A stretch of DNA of 64,000 nucleotides from Yamagishiella unicocca (Eukaryota; Chlorophyta; Chlorophyceae; Chlamydomonadales; Volvocaceae), in the NCBI GenBank assembly GCA_003116995.1, contig BDSL01000002.1, forward strand, positions 2,812,001 through 2,876,000. Reading direction: 5' to 3'. Under the pieces are notes generated by a model. It did not search any database. It was given only the letters and a program-made list of their open reading frames with translations, and was not told the origin of the DNA. The translations under genes were made by a program, and so were the position numbers. Positions 23,082 to 35,012 of the stretch are shown here, piece by piece. Positions within the stretch are counted from its first letter, which is position 1. Each line of letters opens with the position of its first letter.

Positions 23082-23774
23082 CCGCTCACATCACCCTGCT
23101 CAAAGCGCTGCCTAAATTCGCCCATCGTAGGGCTGTGCAAATTTAAGACGGAACTAGGCTAATTATATTCCAAACTCATCTGCACCGGTGCAGGAGCAAC
23201 CCGCTGGTACTGAAATTGTTTTAGTATACAGTCCTACGGAAGTGAGCTCGTCACCACCAGCTAGCCTTATCAGTAATGCAGTACGACCCGTTACCGAGCT
23301 GTCAGCCATGTAACATCCAACACCGCGGTGACTAGAACATTCTCCCTTGCACTCGAAATTAAACTAACCAACCCATTATCGGGCACATACGCACAGCTCC
23401 CAAGGTCTCTCGCGTCTTGCGAGCACTCACTTAGGCAGCCCGCAGCACTGTACAAATCCGCGACAGCACCACGACAGCACCGTGGCATGCAAGTATTGAA
23501 GCCTAACAGAACCCGGACCCATCGTGAATGTTACACGTCCACGGGTGCAAGCGTGCGAGCAACTGCTACCTCCTCTTCACCCTCCTCTTTAAGCTCCTCT
23601 TCCCTGGCCAACATCTGGCGGCCAAAAATATCCACCTGTCGCATGCTTAGAGCCATACATAAGCGCATACAATTACGCGACATCGCCCTACGTTCGCCCG
23701 GTAAGATCCTTTTCCGGCCTCTGGAGATGCGCCTACTTTCGGACAGCCACAAGCCGCTGCTTACGTCTCAACCC
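23082..23774. other. Region between the Ala-rich gene start and the GATA gene stop
   Basis: Both flanking genes are on the minus strand. A minus-strand open frame ending at 23531 encodes a short acidic Glu/Arg-rich tail (REEELKEEGEEEVAVA) after a possible acceptor near 23,640. It could be an extra 3' exon of the GATA gene, but I could not find a matching donor. The rest should hold the promoter of the Ala-rich gene. Confidence 0.3.
23531..23535 (-). promoter_or_regulatory. Candidate TGTAA poly(A) signal of the GATA-factor gene
   Basis: TTACA on + (TGTAA on -) lies about 240 bp downstream of the GATA-factor stop at 23775. Confidence 0.4.
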
Positions 23775-26700
23775 TTATTGAGGGCCTTGCACGCCCCACG
23801 CGGGAACACCGGTTGGTACGGGCGCTGCGAGGGGCGAGGGCTGAAGCACTTGGGGCCCCTGCTCTTGCTGCTGGTGCGGCTGTGTGGGAGACGGCGGTAG
23901 GGACTGCGACGTAGGGATAGTCTTCTGCATGCTGCGCGCATTGAAGATTCCCAGCTGTACGGGCACTTCGTACCAGGCGCACCTTGATGACGTGGCGCCG
24001 CCACTGCCCGTTCGTATGCCTAGCTGGCTGCTGAGTATGGCTGTAGCAGCCACGTGCGTGCCGGGATTCAACGGCGCCGCGTTTCTAGGGCAGCTACCGC
24101 CGACACAGCCGCCGCAGCCGCCACCATTACATGCGCCGGTACCCCCGCTGCCGCCATCACCACGAATCCCGCCGCTGCTGCTGATGGCGCTGCGCGCTCT
24201 CCCTCGCCCTTGCCCCCAGACTGTGACAGCTGGTGGTTGTGGCAGTGGTGGTTGTCGCAGTGGTGGTTCTGGCAGTGGTGGCGGCGGCGCTGCACGTGCT
24301 GGCGATGGACCTGCGTACGGCATGGTTGCCCCATCCTGCGCCGCCGCCGGCTTCCTGTTGGCGGCGACGACTAGTTGTACAGGGATGTCTGTGTACCGGT
24401 ACGGCATCCCGTCGCTGACTGCGGCCTGCGCTACCGCAGCCGCGCCCCCCGTCTCAGCGGCGGCCGCAGCACCAGCAGCACCAGCAGCACCAGCAGCACC
24501 AACAGTAGCACCAACAGCAGCACCAACAGTAGCACCAGCAGCGGCACCAACAGCTGCGTTAGCGGCGGCACCGTAAATGAGTGGGGAGCCATTGCCGCCT
24601 GCAGGTGCTGCTGCCGCCGCCGCCGCTGAAGGTTCGGGATCGCTGCACCTTCCGCCAGCCCCGACGCAGGGGTCCTGGGCCCTGCCAGCCCCCGGCGGGC
24701 AGCTTCCCAGCAGCAGCAGCGCCTCCGCAACCCCCGCCAGGTCCTCCGTGAGGGCCTCCTCCCCTCCCTGGAGCCCTCCACTCCAAGCGCACCCCTGCTG
24801 CTGCTCCCAGTCCTGCTGGTGCTCGCGCTGCTGCTGCTGCGGCGGTGGTGGCGATGGTAGGCGTGGCAGCGCTGACGGTGCTGTGGAAGCCAGCACAGCA
24901 CAGAGCAGCCGGCCGCCGCTGTTGCTTCGGCTGCCCCCTCGGCGGCCCCGGCCCTTCCGGCCGCCCTCATCGTCGCCTTGTTCATCACCGCCTGCAAGTC
25001 GTCCTTCCACCCCTGCATTGGCTTGCTGCGCGACTCGAGCGCCGAAAAGACGTGCCGCCGCTGGTGTCGTACTCGCGGGAGCGGGCACTATGCTAGGCTT
25101 CGCCGTCAGCCGCCGCCGGGGCATGGATTCCGCTGCTTGTGCACCTGCAGCTGCTGCTGCCGCCGCTAGTGTTGGTGGCGCTCCAGATGCTGTCGCTGGC
25201 GCCCGGGGAAAGGCGATGACAGAAACTGCGGGCGACACGGTCTGCGCCCAGGGCCGGCAGGGTGCTGGCGGTGGTGGGGGGGAGGGCGTCGGCAGCGGTG
25301 CTGCAGCAGCAGCCACCGCTGGCGGCGGCCTCGGCGGCAGATCCTGCGCTGCCTGGTGGCCCCTCCTGGTGCCCGCCGTGTGGTGGAGGGGACGTGGAGG
25401 CCCGGCAACCGCAGTCAATCGCTCGATTGTACGCTTCCGTTGTGCGTAGGCAGTAGCGCAAACAGCGGCAGGGGCACCCGCCCTGCCGTGGCCCACGTCC
25501 CTACCACCGTTCTCCCGCCCTGTTTCGCTACGACCCGCTCCACCGCCGCGAGTGCAGTCGCCGTTGCCGCTGCCCCGGTCATCCCGGCGATCCGCGCCCC
25601 TGCTGGACACGGCCGGGGGGTCAGCGGCGCTGAGGGCGGCGGCAGCGCCGCCGCCGCCACCACCCCCATCGCCACCACTGCCGCAACCCGCATTGCCACC
25701 GCTGCCGTCCCGCGCCTCAGCCCGGACATTCGCCGCCAGCGTGTGCAGCAGCGCCGTCGCCGCAGCGGCCCCCTCGGGCGCCGCCGGCCGCAACGCATGT
25801 CCGACACTGGAGCCGGCTCCGAAACCGTAGCGGCCGTCGTACGACTGCAGCTGCAAGGGTAGCGTCATCGTGGGAGGCAGCCGCAGTCGCAACCGCACGC
25901 GTCGAGCGCCCCCGGCCAGTGTCTCCGGGAGGCCGGGCGCCGGCGGGGATCCCAACCCGCACGGAAGCTCTGCGGTAGCTGATGCGCACGAGGAGGGCGG
26001 CTCCAGGGAGGCGGACGCCGCCGGCGCTGTCGCTCCGAAACCAGGGGCTGTCGCTCCGGAACCAGGCGCTCTCGCTCCGGAACCAGGCGCTCTCGCTCCG
26101 GAACCAGGTGCTATTGCTCCGGAACCAGGTGCTGTCGCTCCGGAACCAGGTGCTGTCGCCCTGGAACCAGGGACTGTCGCTCCGGAACCAGGGGCTGGTC
26201 GCGACAGCTTGAGCGAAGGGGGCGCGAGAGGCCAGGGCAGCAGCGCCCGCTTGCGCCCCAAGCCGCTGTCCGACACAGTGGTTCGGTTGGTGGTTGCGGC
26301 AGGTACAACACCGGCAGCTGCTGCGGTCCCATGGGGCTGATGGTGAAGGTGGCGCGGCGGCACTTGATCCGCTGCGCCGATGAGGTCGCCCCGGCTGGGA
26401 CGCTGGTGTACGGCACCGTAGGCGGCGGCGACTTCATCGACGGTGGCGGCCACCGCGTCCTCCCAGCGGACGCTCACATCAGCCGCCGAGGCGGGGCTCC
26501 CCATTTGGTTGTCAATGGTGGCGATTGCGGCGGTGGCGGCGGCGGCGGTGGCGACGGCGGTGGCGGCGGTGGCGACGGCGGTGGCAGCGGTGGCGGTGCG
26601 CAATGTTGAGTCCGCAGCCTCCAAAACCGTGCCTCCCGTGCTCGTCGCCGAGAGCCCCCGGCGGCTTCGCTTCCTGGCCCACCCGCCCCCACCGGACCGC

Positions 26701-29025
26701 TGCGCCCCTAGGTCAGCCAGCTGCTCCGCTTCCGCTTCCAACCCCCCCTGGAGTTTCGCGGCGTGATCCGTCCCGCTGCACAGGCTGAGCTGCAGTGCCC
26801 CAGTGCCGTACGCTGCGGCGGCGGAAGCTGCCCGCTTGCCGCGACCCGAGCACCGACCGGCGGCTATTTTGGCGACGATGACGGGGGGGTGCTGTGTATT
26901 GGCTTGGCGCTGGAAGCGGAGCCCACATCTGTACGGCGTTCCCCGGGCGGGCAAAGGCAAGTGGCGGGCGGTGCGCGTTTGCTGCAGCTTTGGTCATAAA
27001 ATACCATGACAGCCATACTCCATACACCCCTTGGGCTTGAACCCTACCCTCGACCCGGGACGGCACCCACGCTGCTGCCAGCCCAGACCCCCATCCGTCC
27101 ACCCACCGGTTGCATAGGTTGGCAAACACCCCGGGGCCCCGGTCCCGCAGCGCCCAGCCCTTGCGCCAGCAGCCACCCGTCTCTGTGGCGCCGCACTGAG
27201 CGCACTGGTTGGGCAGGGTCGGGCGAGTGGCCAGGAAAGCGGGCGCGGCGGCGGAAAGCGGCGGCGGCGGCGGGGCCGCCGCGGTCGGCCGTGCCTCTCG
27301 GACCATTGGCCGCGACGGGCGCCGTTTGGTGCTGGGCGCCTCGCCGGCATCCGGCTGGTGCTGCTGCTGGAGTAGGAGCAGCTCTAGGGTGCTGGTGAGG
27401 AGGTCACTATGTGCCGGCTCCAGGGAGGCGGGCAGCTCCAGAGCGGCCAGCTCGGAGGGCGGTGCCGGGGGCAGCAGAGGCACCGCCACTGCCGCGGCCC
27501 ACCTCAGGAACTGACGCTGCTGCTGCTGGTCCTGCCATTGCTGCGACAGGCATGGGGCCGGCGGTGGCGGCGACGGTGGCCGGGGCAGGGCGTCATCCTG
27601 GCGATGGATACTTCCCTCGGACGGCAGCGGCGCCGACGGAGGCTCAGGTGCGGCGTGCGAGCTGGAGCGGACCCCTTGGAGTGGGGCCGGCAGCAGCGGC
27701 GGTGGTAATGGCCGCGGCGGTGGCGGCAGCAGCGCCGGTGGTGCTGCACTTAGCGGTTGCCAGATGATGCGGGCGATGGGCATGGTGGCGTCGGCGGCAG
27801 CGGCGGCGTTGGCGGTGGCAGTGGCAGCGGGTACGCCTACGGCGCCGTTGTGAGGTGTCCCGCTGATGGGGCCGCCGTTGCCGCCGCAGCCGCCGCTGGC
27901 GTTGGCGCCGCAGCTGATGCCGGGCATGTGGCCGCCGCCATGTTGGCACCGTGGCCCTCCGGCAACCAGGACCGCTGATGCCGGGGCAGGAGGAGCAGCA
28001 GCTACAGCTACCGCAACGGCCGCGTCAGCAGCAGCAGAGTCCTCTCGGGCGGGCAGGTCGCTGGTGGACAGCGCCGTCGGCATCTTCGGCTGGCACAGCT
28101 CCTGTGGGCAGGGCAGCGGCGGCGGCGGTGTGTCGGCGGCACCGGCTGTGCTATCCGCCGTCGCTGCGGCGACGGCGTTCGAAACTGCGACCGCCGCCGC
28201 CGCTGACTCATCACTCGACCCGGTTGATAGCTGGAGCGTTCCTGGCGCTGACACCGTTGCGCCCGCCGCCGGCGCCGCCGGCGCCGTCGTTGTTGTTGTC
28301 GTTGTCGTCGTACCAGCAATAACACCGCCGTCTGCGGCCACCATCGCGCCGCTGCTGCAACGGCCACATATCTGGCGAATAGCCGTTGGCGCAAAATTCT
28401 CCGCCGGCGGCGGCGGCGGCGGCGGTGACGTCATAGCTGCACCGACGGCGCCGTACCCCGCTCGGCAAACGTCAGTGCGCTGCCCGCCGCCGCCGCCGCC
28501 GCCCCCGTCACCGCCGCCGCCTCTTTCGTCGTCATACATGCTGCGGTCGCCTCTGCCGCCACCTCCGACCCACCCGCAGAACGACGGGATCTCCCTCAGG
28601 TCGGCCTCCTCAACCCCGGCCGTCTCCTCAGCTCCTGCCGCCGACTCAGCGCCTGCGCCTCCTCCGAGGGCGCGGCCGTCTGCCAGAAACACGCACCCAG
28701 CAGCTGCCGGTGTTGCCGCGCTGCCGCTGCGCGAGACGAGCCCCACAGCCCCGTCCGTCCTCACCGGATAGTAACTCCAAACGCCGGCCTCGCCGCTGCC
28801 GGGATCGCTGCTGCCATCTGCGCAGCCCAGCTTCCTCGCAGCTGCGCCGGAACCACCGGCCCGGGCTGACGTCTCCGGCTCCTGCCTCGCCGCGACGGCG
28901 CCAGGAGGAGGCGGTGCCGCAAGGCAGCTGTCCGGCTGGCCGCCCCAGTGTGCTGGGCCCCCCAGTTGGAGGGAGCCCGCAGCAATCGTGGCAAACACAC
29001 CGTACTGGCTGTCCACGTCCGCCAT
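23775..29025 (-). CDS. Very large GATA-type zinc-finger transcription factor
   Basis: Predicted nuclear DNA-binding regulator. Two large exons, 29025-27107 and 26928-23775, join in phase across a 178-bp intron to give about 1,690 aa. The start is the first ATG of the open frame. The intron falls inside the zinc finger, between LCN-R and CGLRFQR. The finger (about residues 608-641) reads C-X2-C, then ATETGGCWRKGW and FANL, then CNRC. This is the GATA layout, but the loop between cysteine pairs is 26 residues rather than the usual 17-20. Everything else is low complexity: poly-Ala, Gly, Gln, Pro and Ser runs, a GAT/GAA tract and an in-frame PGSGA repeat. The opposite strand also has long open frames here, an effect of GC richness; the finger and its in-phase splice identify the coding strand. 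I see one finger and no other domain. The true 3' end may include one more small exon. Confidence 0.8.
24470..24560. repeat. Trinucleotide tract in the GATA-factor gene
   Basis: An imperfect GCACCA/GCAGCA/ACAGTA trinucleotide tract, read on the minus strand as Gly-Ala-Ala / Gly-Ala-Thr / Val repeats. It lies in the coding exon and keeps the frame. Confidence 0.7.
26030..26205. repeat. 21-bp coding minisatellite in the GATA-factor gene
   Basis: About eight copies of a 21-bp unit (CTCCGGAACCAGGxGCTxTCG) occur in direct repeat. On the minus strand they encode a seven-residue repeat built on APGSGA with Thr/Ile/Arg at the variable site. The length is a multiple of three, so copy-number change preserves the frame. 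Confidence 0.85.
26518..26600. repeat. GGC/GGT triplet tract
   Basis: Nearly pure GGCGGT/GGCGAC triplets on +, read on the minus strand of the GATA-factor gene as Ala/Thr/Val-rich sequence just downstream of the zinc finger exon start. Confidence 0.7.
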
Positions 29026-30476
29026 GGAGAGCAGCTGCAGCAGCGGCAGCAGCCGCGGCAGCTGAGCGGAGGCGCTTGGGAGGCGGAGGCCTCGACTGGA
29101 GGCGGCGAGGTACTCGGATTGAGGCGCGAGGCAAGCAGTTGTGGCGGGCAGGGCCAGTCGGACCGCTCGATGCAGCCGGCCGCACCCACCACCAGACGGA
29201 CCAGGAACGTGAGGGCTGCCGCTGCGGCTGTCTGATTCGGCTGTGAGCTGAGGCGGACCAGGAGAGATAACAGGGACACGGTGCGGTGGGTGATACCCGA
29301 TGACCCGAGGGGCCCCCGACCCGAGGGCCCAGGGCGATGGACTGTTGTCGCGGGTGGTGCGGTCGATCCGTCGGCTGGTGCCGGCGATCAGTCCGCGAAA
29401 CGTCCACAACCTGCGGACGCTGCGGGAGTGGAGTGCGTCGTCTCTGCGCTGCGATTTGCGTCTGAGAGAAAAGAAAGAATGCAGCTTTGGGCGTGCGGTC
29501 GGCCTATCGATCCGCACCCAGAGCTGTTGCGGCGAGCCAGAAGCCACACGTTGGAGCGTCCGACGAGTTTGACCGTCGTAAGGACTGCTCGCTTAGGCTG
29601 CTAGCAGCTTTGATCCTCAAGTGTGGTGAGAAGCAAGGAGATGGCTGAAGATTTTTCGCCTCATGGGCGGGCGGTACGATCGATGGCCGCGATCTCTGCA
29701 GTCGGGCGCTGGGCCTAGGCAACCCCGGTGCAAGTCCCAACAGCCGAGCGCCTGTCACGTGCTCAGGTGCGGGCCGTCATCACTTCCAGAGCCGTAGATA
29801 ATCTCAGGAAATGAGGTTTATGGATTCGAGGCGCAAAGCGCGGTCTCTTCCTTCGGGCGATCATCGGCCGAGCCACCGCCGTGGGGACCATGGGTCGCAT
29901 CGCTTCGGCAGCAACAAGACAGCAAGCGGAGCGCAAGGAGATCGCGTTTCCTGCATAGCCTTCTTTCCATTTGGGTCGTTTGGAAAATATCGCACAAGTG
30001 CTCCAAGCGAGCGCCGCTAGTTCGGTTTTAGTGATGTATACTCTTCGCGGATTTTGGCAGGCTCCTTTGCAGGCAACTCTCGCCGGCCTCGCCGGCTCAC
30101 CATCTGTGGCCGTCAACGCTCTGGCTCACTCGACGCCCGTTACCCTCGTTCCTCCGGGCACCAGCAGCCACCTAGCCGGATGCGGCACCGGAAATCCGGA
30201 ATTATCTTCTTCGAAGCCTGACCCGCATCTACCGGCTGACCAGGATTAATTGCGTATACATCGCTAGAGCCATTTGCAGCCAGGCATGCGCTGGTATACA
30301 TGAGCTCGCCTGCTGCTGCTCGCGCAATCCCTGAAGCCTCGTTGCCCCGCCGGACCCTCGGAATAAAAACGAGCCAAGGCAAAACGGTCGCAGACTCAGC
30401 GCAAAGGTAACCAGCGCGCCATGTTTTCCTTCCAAGCCTGCACGACTAGCGGCACGACAGGGGCGAGAGTATCGGC
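29026..30476. other. Upstream region of the GATA-factor gene
   Basis: This interval lies between the GATA-factor ATG (29025) and the subtilase stop (30477), both on the minus strand. It should contain the GATA promoter and leader and the subtilase 3' UTR. Open frames at 29763-30116 (-) and 29811-30020 (+) have no recognisable similarity and are not called as genes. Confidence 0.35.
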
Positions 30477-33400
30477 TCATCGATCCGCGCGGCTGTCACC
30501 CGCAGCTGCGTCGCCGCTGCTGCTCCGCTCGGCGGTCTTCCCAAAGCGCGTACGCGCCGCCTCGCCTGGTGCCCCCAGTTTCGGCCCCGGTTCTGGTCCA
30601 GGCATCGGCCGCAGCAGCGGTTCCCCTGCCTGCGGGTCTTCCCGAGGTCCCTCCACCGCTGCTGCCGCCTGCACTGCCGGTGGCGTGTCTGAGGGCCGCG
30701 TCAGGCCGTCCAGCCTGGGCGCAGAACAGAACGTGGGAACAGGGGAACGTGGACAGATAGGGCCAGGAGGTGAAGATGATCGGTATCGCATCTGTACGCA
30801 AGGCTGGTGGGTGCAGGGCACGTTCGAAGGTGAGGCGGGATGAGCCCAGGTTGCCTATTCGTACGCGGCGCTTGCGGCTCTGGCGGGGGCCCTCGCCTCC
30901 CTTGCTTGCTACTTGGTGCCCTACCTGGAGTAGAGCAGGCGGTTGGGGGTGTTGGGCAGCAGCCGGTCGTCCACCAGGGCCCCAAGGGTGGATCCGCCCA
31001 GCAGCGCGGCCATCACCTCCTCGGGCCGTGCATGTGGGTGCGCCTGCAGCGACCGCACGACAAGGAACGCATGCACACGGACGGCAACGTGTGGAAGGGC
31101 AGGCGTAAGCGGCGTGCCCTCGCGAGCGCCACATGCGTGGAGGCGGCTATGTCGTGTCGGGTTCGTTGTATTAGTTGACCTGCTGTACCCTGCCGTACCT
31201 CCAGGTACAGCGCCGCCACGCCCGCCACCACCGGCGCTGCCATGGAGGTGCCCGAGGCCCAGGTGTACGACGACGGCGTCACTGCGGGGCAGCGGTCTGC
31301 CGGGGAAGGTACGACATGCAGGACACACATGCACGGGGCAGTCACGGCACGTCGTGCATATTGGGACACACAGGGCAAGGCCATGACAAATGACATCATG
31401 AGGCTAACCGAGCCTGCAGAATACAGCGTGCGGTAACCGAAAACGGTTAAACTGTCGGTTTTCCTTGCTTTCCTTGTCTCTTTCAGTGTCAGGCGATGCG
31501 CCCGATGGCTCTATTTTAAGGTCTGGAGCCCACTGTAACAATTACAACTACAACCTGTCGCCGGACCACATCAGCTCGCATCCGCCGGCGTCAGTCCCAT
31601 TACTACTTGTCTCCACTCCGCGTCATCCCAGTCGAGCCACGCGGAGTCGGTACCCACCGCCGCCGCCGCACGCTCCGAAGATCTCCACACCCGGGGCAAA
31701 CAGGTCCACGCAGGCGCCCGTGTTGGCCCACTGGTACATGGACTCCCGGCCGTCCCGTGGGTCGGGACCGAACTTGTCCTCCAGATTGGAGGCGGCCACT
31801 GTCAGCACCTAGACGGACAGGGAAGCCGGGGCCTCAACATGTGGGATACCATGGCAAGTGCGAACGTGTTTTGGACGGATGGGGGCCTAGGGGGAGCGGG
31901 GTAGCTCCCGAAGTCAGTGGATGGCCAGGTGCGGAATAGTTGAGGACAAAGTCACGAAATACGTTCGGCAAGTGACAAGTTGTGCCCTGCCTCGGGCACG
32001 TTGGCTGGGACGATGTTGCAGCTGTCCACGGCGGAGTTCCCCGACGCCACCACCACGACGATGCCGTGCTGCCGTACGAGCGTCCGTACGCTCTCAGAGA
32101 GCACCTTGGACCAGGTGCCTGCGCATGTTTGCCGCGAGGCGCATTGGCTTCCGGCGTGTGAGCATCATCCCGAGAGCATAGGTGGTACCGGTAGGAAGTA
32201 AGCATACCATCCTATCATAGCCTCGAACATGGGATGAGGTGGCCAGCTACGCGCTAGCCCGCGCCCGCGGGCCTCCCCCCCTTCCCCCGGTCTCCTACTC
32301 GGCTTCTTAGTCCACGGGCTTTCCTCACCCCCCTCTCCTCCCGCCTGTCTCCGGCCCTCATAATCCTCACCTCCCCCTCACTCACCCGCCGGCACCCCCA
32401 GTGACATCATGGCCACCGCGGGGGGCTGCGCATGCCGCGCCACCCAGTCCAGACCTGCCGCCGAGGAGGGCAACACGGAACCAGGCCGGCATGGCTGGTG
32501 GTTGGTAGCTGGGGTGGGGGCATCAAGAGGATTGAGGCTCGCTCGGTACCGGTACCAACAGATGAGGTTTGCTGTATAGGTTGGACAAGCTAACTACCTG
32601 ACGTGGTACAGGAAAACGGTCCTTTCAGAGCCGCTCACCCGCCACCGTGTCTGAGATGGTGCCGCTGCCGCTGCAGTCCAGGACGCGCACCGCCACCAGC
32701 CGCGACCCACGGGCGACCCCCACGCTGCGGCCCACCGCCGTCGACGCCACGTGCGTGCCGTGCCCGTCGCAGTCTGCCGCCATCTTGTCGCCGTCCACAA
32801 AGTCGTACCTGGGTGTACAACATTGGCGAGGTGTACGGCACACGGCACGCTCAGGCCCCCGTCACGGTTTCGCTTTCATGCGTGCCCAGACTTCACGCAC
32901 TGTGTTTTATTGCGCATGGAATAGGACGGTGCTACCTGGGGGGGGATCGACAGGGGATCAACAGGGGACCAACAGGGGACCACCCGATCGACAGGGGATC
33001 AACAGGGGCCGCCCAGCGCCCGCCCAGAAACACCATGCCGACCCAGCAGTTGTACGGCACAACCAACACCCGGTGCCGTACCCGTAGACGGCGCGCCTGC
33101 CCGGCCTCTCCTGCTGCTTGGGGTCGCCACCCTGCATTCCCTCGGGGTCTGTGTCCGGCCAGTCCCGGAACTCATTATGGTCAGCGAACACGCCGCTGTC
33201 GACGCTGTAGATGGTGACGCCCATGCCTGTGGACCGGTGTGAGGTGTGCGCCCGCCGGGTTCAGGAAATGGATACGAGGTGCCGTGGTGCCCGCATGCAC
33301 GAGCGTTGGGAGGGCGGTTGAGCTAGTGTGCTTGAGGTTAGGCCCGCAGATAGCCTGCGCCTTGGCCAGGATGGCATGCAAATGCCGTTCGGCGGGGACT

Positions 33401-34829
33401 GACGACACTAACGTCATTGACTAACCGGTTCCGGGCTGCGAGGAGGACCCAAAGCGGTACGCACGGTCCAGGGGAAGCGCACGCTGGTCGATGCGATCCA
33501 GGTTCCACAGAGCCCGATCCACGGAATCCAACTTGATGCCCGCAGTGTGCAGCAGCGGCCCGGAGGCGTTGACGTGTTCTCGCACGTCAACGCTGGCGGC
33601 GTCTGGGAGGGGAGGGATGCAAGGAAAACCCGTGGGAGGGTAGGGTGGGGCAAATCGTCGAAACGTGCGTGGTGGCTGGGGTGCGCGCGCTCCCTAAACT
33701 TGCTCCGAAACCTCCGCAGCCACCACGACACTCCGCGTTGGTCCGTACTGTACGCTCCCATGCGTTTGGCTTTGCTTCCTTGGGGCCACTCAGTGCCACA
33801 GCGCGGAAACCCCGTATGGCCATGCGGACGTGCCTGATTTGGAAATGAGTTTGTTTGGCTGCCTGTACGATTCCGGTAAAAGTACGATGACAGTTGAGCA
33901 CGCAGCAGGTAACGGCACACGCACCCGGGCGGATAGAGCGGCTCATAGCGCTCTGGATCATCATCTGGGGCGGAATGGAAACAGGAGGGCCGCCGCTGCC
34001 GCCGCCGCTGCCGCTGCCGCTGCCGCCTGCTAATCCGTGCGCCGCATACATTGCGGCCGTCGCGGCCGCTGCCACATCACCCATTGCACCCACCACCGTA
34101 TCCGCCGCCGCTGCCGCCGCGCCCGCCGCTGCCGCCAGCCGTTCCTCCGCTGCCCTTCCCACGCTAGCCTGCAGCCACATCAATCGCTCCAGCGGAACCG
34201 AAGTGGCGGACCCTGGTACGTCGGTAAGCAGTTTGTTGGTTAGAGGGTGAGTCAGTAGTCAGTTACATGCGCGAATGGGATACCAACCCTTCTCCCCTCA
34301 AGCACGCGTCACCCAATCCTCTGTTGCCGCATACGTGACAGGCACTAACGCGAGCATGCACGGTGCCTGCGATGTGGCGCACCGTCGACGCTGTACCGCT
34401 TGCCATCACCGCCGCCACTGCCGCCACCGGTCTGCTGGCTAGTAGCTGACCCAGCAGCCGTTGCCGATGTTGCCTTGTCGCCTGAGGCCACCGAAACCTT
34501 GGCAGTCTCCTGGGCAATGATGGTGGCGGTGATGATGATGATGACGGTGGTGGTGGTTTCGGAGGGAAGGAAAACAGAGCGGTGGCCGGTAGTAAGCACG
34601 CGAGGATCGGCAGTGGGATTGGAGCAGGGACGCGTGAGGCGCAGCCACAGGGCCCTGCCCAGTTCCCAGCGCCCACCTGCATGCTCATTCGTCGGCTGGT
34701 GCTACTGGCGCTGCCGCCACCGCCGCCGCCGCTGCCGCCACTGCTACTGCCAGATTTCGCAGCCGGCTCGAAGCTCGTAGTCCCCAGCCACTGCCCGGAC
34801 GTGGGCGGGGGGCCCTCGGCCTTGTAGAC
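30477..34829 (-). CDS. Subtilisin-like serine peptidase (S8A), N-terminus unresolved
   Basis: Predicted secreted or vacuolar serine endopeptidase of the proteinase K/subtilisin type. Twelve exons join in phase: 34829-34677, 34509-34383, 34212-33925, 33602-33426, 33226-33082, 32808-32639, 32454-32386, 32118-31991, 31808-31658, 31281-31199, 31043-30925 and 30714-30477 (615 aa so far). Family landmarks in order are WNLDRIDQR, catalytic Asp in IYSVDSGV, catalytic His in DGHGTHVAST, MMSLG, oxyanion Asn in VASGNS, VDLFAPG, nucleophile Ser in ASGTSMAAP, and a closing NTPNRLLYS. The C-terminal 79 residues are a hydrophilic Pro/Gly/Arg-rich tail. The intron after 31991 seems to use a GC donor (an unusual GT alternative lies just upstream). 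The first exon listed starts in phase 0 after a 10-bp repeat, so one or more 5' exons with signal and propeptide are missing. Volvocine hatching and sporangial lysins are subtilases too, but membership of that group is not shown. Confidence 0.87.
32935..33008. repeat. Short imperfect repeat in a subtilase intron
   Basis: GGGATCAACAGGGG and GACCAACAGGGG/GATCGACAGGGG units follow one another in imperfect direct repeat, inside the intron between subtilase exons 33226-33082 and 32808-32639. Confidence 0.65.
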
Positions 34830-34841
34830 CTGGGCAGGGGG

Positions 34842-35012
34842 CCGAGGCGGGGCGAGGCGGGGCGAGGCGGGGCGAGGCGGGGCGAGGCGGGGCGAGGCGG
34901 GGCGAGGCGGGGCGAGGCGGGGCGAGGCGGGGCGAGGCGGGGCGAGGCGGGGCGAGGCGGGGCGAGGCGGGGCGAGGCGGGGCGAGGCGGGGCGACGCGG
35001 GGCGAGGCGGGC
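34842..35012. repeat. 10-bp GGGGCGAGGC minisatellite
   Basis: About 16 direct copies of a 10-bp unit (GGGGCGAGGC), nearly perfect apart from one GACGC variant near 34,990. It lies immediately upstream of the first subtilase exon I can define. On the minus strand it is open in all three frames and always gives the same Pro/Arg/Ala decapeptide, because ten is not divisible by three. An ATG at 35045 (-) reads through the array into the subtilase exon in frame. Confidence 0.92.

Noticed and set aside
24577..25449. Long plus-strand open frame (290 codons) opposite the GATA-factor gene
   Set aside because: GC-rich codon bias opens the antisense strand. The zinc finger and its in-phase splice are on the minus strand.
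27866..28771. Plus-strand 301-codon open frame
   Set aside because: Antisense shadow of the first GATA-factor exon, with no recognisable domain and only poly-Ala/Pro content.
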